From positions 62,001 through 126,000 of the forward strand of contig PLZA01000044.1 of assembly GCA_003153505.1 (NCBI GenBank): a stretch of 64,000 nucleotides of DNA. Reading direction: 5' to 3'. The position numbers were made by a program, and so were the translations under genes. Position 1 is the stretch's first letter. Every line of letters begins with the position of its first letter. This document shows positions 63,445-64,000 of the stretch, piece after piece. This stretch comes from Candidatus Dormiibacterota bacterium. GTDB taxonomy: Bacteria; Chloroflexota; Dormibacteria; Aeolococcales; Aeolococcaceae. The notes under the pieces are model-generated. The model worked only from the letters and a program-made list of their open reading frames with translations. It did no database searches and was not told the origin of the DNA.

Positions 63445-64000
63445 ATGGCGAATAACTCGCGACCGACGCCCCGCCTGTCGCGGGACAGCCAACAATGGTT
63501 CTTCGACTGGATGATCCAAGAGACGGGCAAGACATTTCACTTCCAGACTGAAGGGCGGGGCAGGCTCCCGCGCGCCGTTCGGCGGCATGCGATGATCAGT
63601 AAGCACATGGGGCGGTCCGCTCAGCGGATGCAACGCCTGGCTGAGGAAGAGGCGGCCGCTGGCCACGAAACAACGGCACTCGCGAGATACTTCGATGCAG
63701 CAACGTTGTACGGCCACGCTCAGCATCCGATCTTCGAGAACAACGAAGAGAAGAAGTTCCTTCACTCGGCTTCGCTCGAGTGCTTTGCTCACGTTCGCAG
63801 GCTCGCGCCATATCGAATTGAACATGTCGACTTCGAGTGGAACGGGGCTACCCTTTCAGGCAACCTGCATCTGTGCTCCACCGAAGAGCCCGCGCCGTGC
63901 GTCCTCTACATTCCTGGCTGCGATCAGACCAAGGAGATGCACCCGAATCCGCTGATGAATCAAGCGCTCCAGCGCGGCATGCATCTGTTCTCGTTTGACG
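63445..64000 (+). CDS. Alpha/beta hydrolase, dihydroxypseudooxynicotine-hydrolase-like (5' part)
   Basis: The first 185 residues are present; the gene runs off the window. An N-terminal helical lid (~10-125: 'FFDWMIQETGKTFHF', 'RYFDAATLYGHAQH') is followed by the start of the hydrolase core 'CVLYIPGCDQTKE' and 'LQRGMHLFSFD'. This architecture and the PG.(D/E)(Q/S)TKE motif match the FrsA/2,6-dihydroxypseudooxynicotine hydrolase group, which cleave C-C or ester bonds; the nucleophile lies outside the window. ATG 63445 with GGAGG ~9 nt upstream (ATG 63436 overlaps the RBS). Confidence 0.8.
   Translation, partial: MANNSRPTPRLSRDSQQWFFDWMIQETGKTFHFQTEGRGRLPRAVRRHAMISKHMGRSAQRMQRLAEEEAAAGHETTALARYFDAATLYGHAQHPIFENNEEKKFLHSASLECFAHVRRLAPYRIEHVDFEWNGATLSGNLHLCSTEEPAPCVLYIPGCDQTKEMHPNPLMNQALQRGMHLFSFD

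Larger units (their letters stand above)
35786..64000. mobile_element. tRNA-Leu-integrated catabolic genomic island (left part)
   Basis: The element starts at the tRNA 3' end with integrase and two excisionase-type genes and continues with a catabolic gene set unlike the left flank. Base composition is visibly lower in GC from ~37 kb on. I found no second copy of the tRNA 3' end in the window, so the right junction lies beyond 64000 and the true extent is unknown. There are no phage structural genes or conjugation genes in the part seen. Confidence 0.65.

Noticed and set aside
35837-64000. Second copy of the tRNA-Leu 3' end as right attachment site
   Set aside because: I found no convincing repeat of the T-arm/acceptor sequence by eye inside the window, so no attR is reported.
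35786-64000. Prophage
   Set aside because: Only integrase and excisionase-type genes are present; no capsid, terminase, tail, lysis or replication genes.

Overview
The window is GC-rich bacterial DNA with densely packed genes on both strands, frequent GTG/TTG starts and no spliced or eukaryotic features. The left part reads like the chromosome of an aerobic, free-living soil or freshwater bacterium: DyP peroxidase, Rieske protein, glycogen enzymes, isocitrate dehydrogenase, K+/H+-type antiporter. The mix of families fits a high-GC Actinomycetota or Chloroflexota/Dormibacterota relative, but nothing here (no rRNA, no lineage marker I can compare) settles the phylum.

Region 1 (1-35.7 kb) is ordinary chromosome. 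It holds a three-gene minus-strand operon of nfuA, a B12-binding radical SAM protein with a CCAEP tail, and a DUF169 protein; pterin carbinolamine dehydratase; a membrane glycosyltransferase-like protein; a nicotinate phosphoribosyltransferase fused to a GNAT domain; hydrolase, acetyltransferase and lipoprotein genes; an FMN-dependent hydroxy-acid oxidase; DyP peroxidase; an unknown secreted protein; a Rieske protein with a membrane domain; DUF1345; a UvrD-type helicase; an antiporter and DUF2252; divergent glgX/malQ; an operon mutY - formyltransferase-like - receiver protein - degenerate GGDEF protein; icd; a large hybrid histidine kinase; a PadR repressor with a promoter/operator; a PLD-family lipoprotein; secG; and an oligopeptide-type binding protein.

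Region 2 starts at a tRNA-Leu(CAG) gene (35753-35836). A tyrosine integrase whose 3' end runs antisense into the tRNA is followed by two excisionase-like HTH genes. From about 37 kb to the window end the DNA is visibly less GC-rich and has a different gene repertoire, so I read it as an integrated catabolic island of at least 28 kb; its right end lies outside the window.

The island cargo looks like one catabolic programme. It encodes three fumarate-reductase-type FAD flavoproteins, an FMN hydroxy-acid dehydrogenase, an old-yellow-enzyme/2,4-dienoyl-CoA-reductase-like protein, a D-2-hydroxyacid dehydrogenase, a CaiB/BaiF CoA-transferase, HMG-CoA-lyase-like, CitE/HpcH-like, RraA-like, fumarylacetoacetate-hydrolase-like and DapA-like carbon-carbon lyases, a SnoaL-like protein, a CapA-like phosphatase, a GntR/FCD regulator, an MFS exporter, a complete branched-chain-amino-acid-type ABC importer (livHMGF plus the binding protein) and the start of an alpha/beta hydrolase resembling 2,6-dihydroxypseudooxynicotine hydrolase. 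The substrate is unknown; an alicyclic, aromatic or N-heterocyclic acid is an inference.

The most notable non-coding signal is a 12-bp motif (GATCAGARATCC or its complement) between the -35 and -10 boxes of three promoters: those of the FMN/FAD gene pair, of the DapA-like/CitE/OYE genes and of the liv operon. This points to one repressor regulon inside the island. The DapA-like protein lacks the Schiff-base lysine, which suggests new chemistry or a non-enzymatic role.
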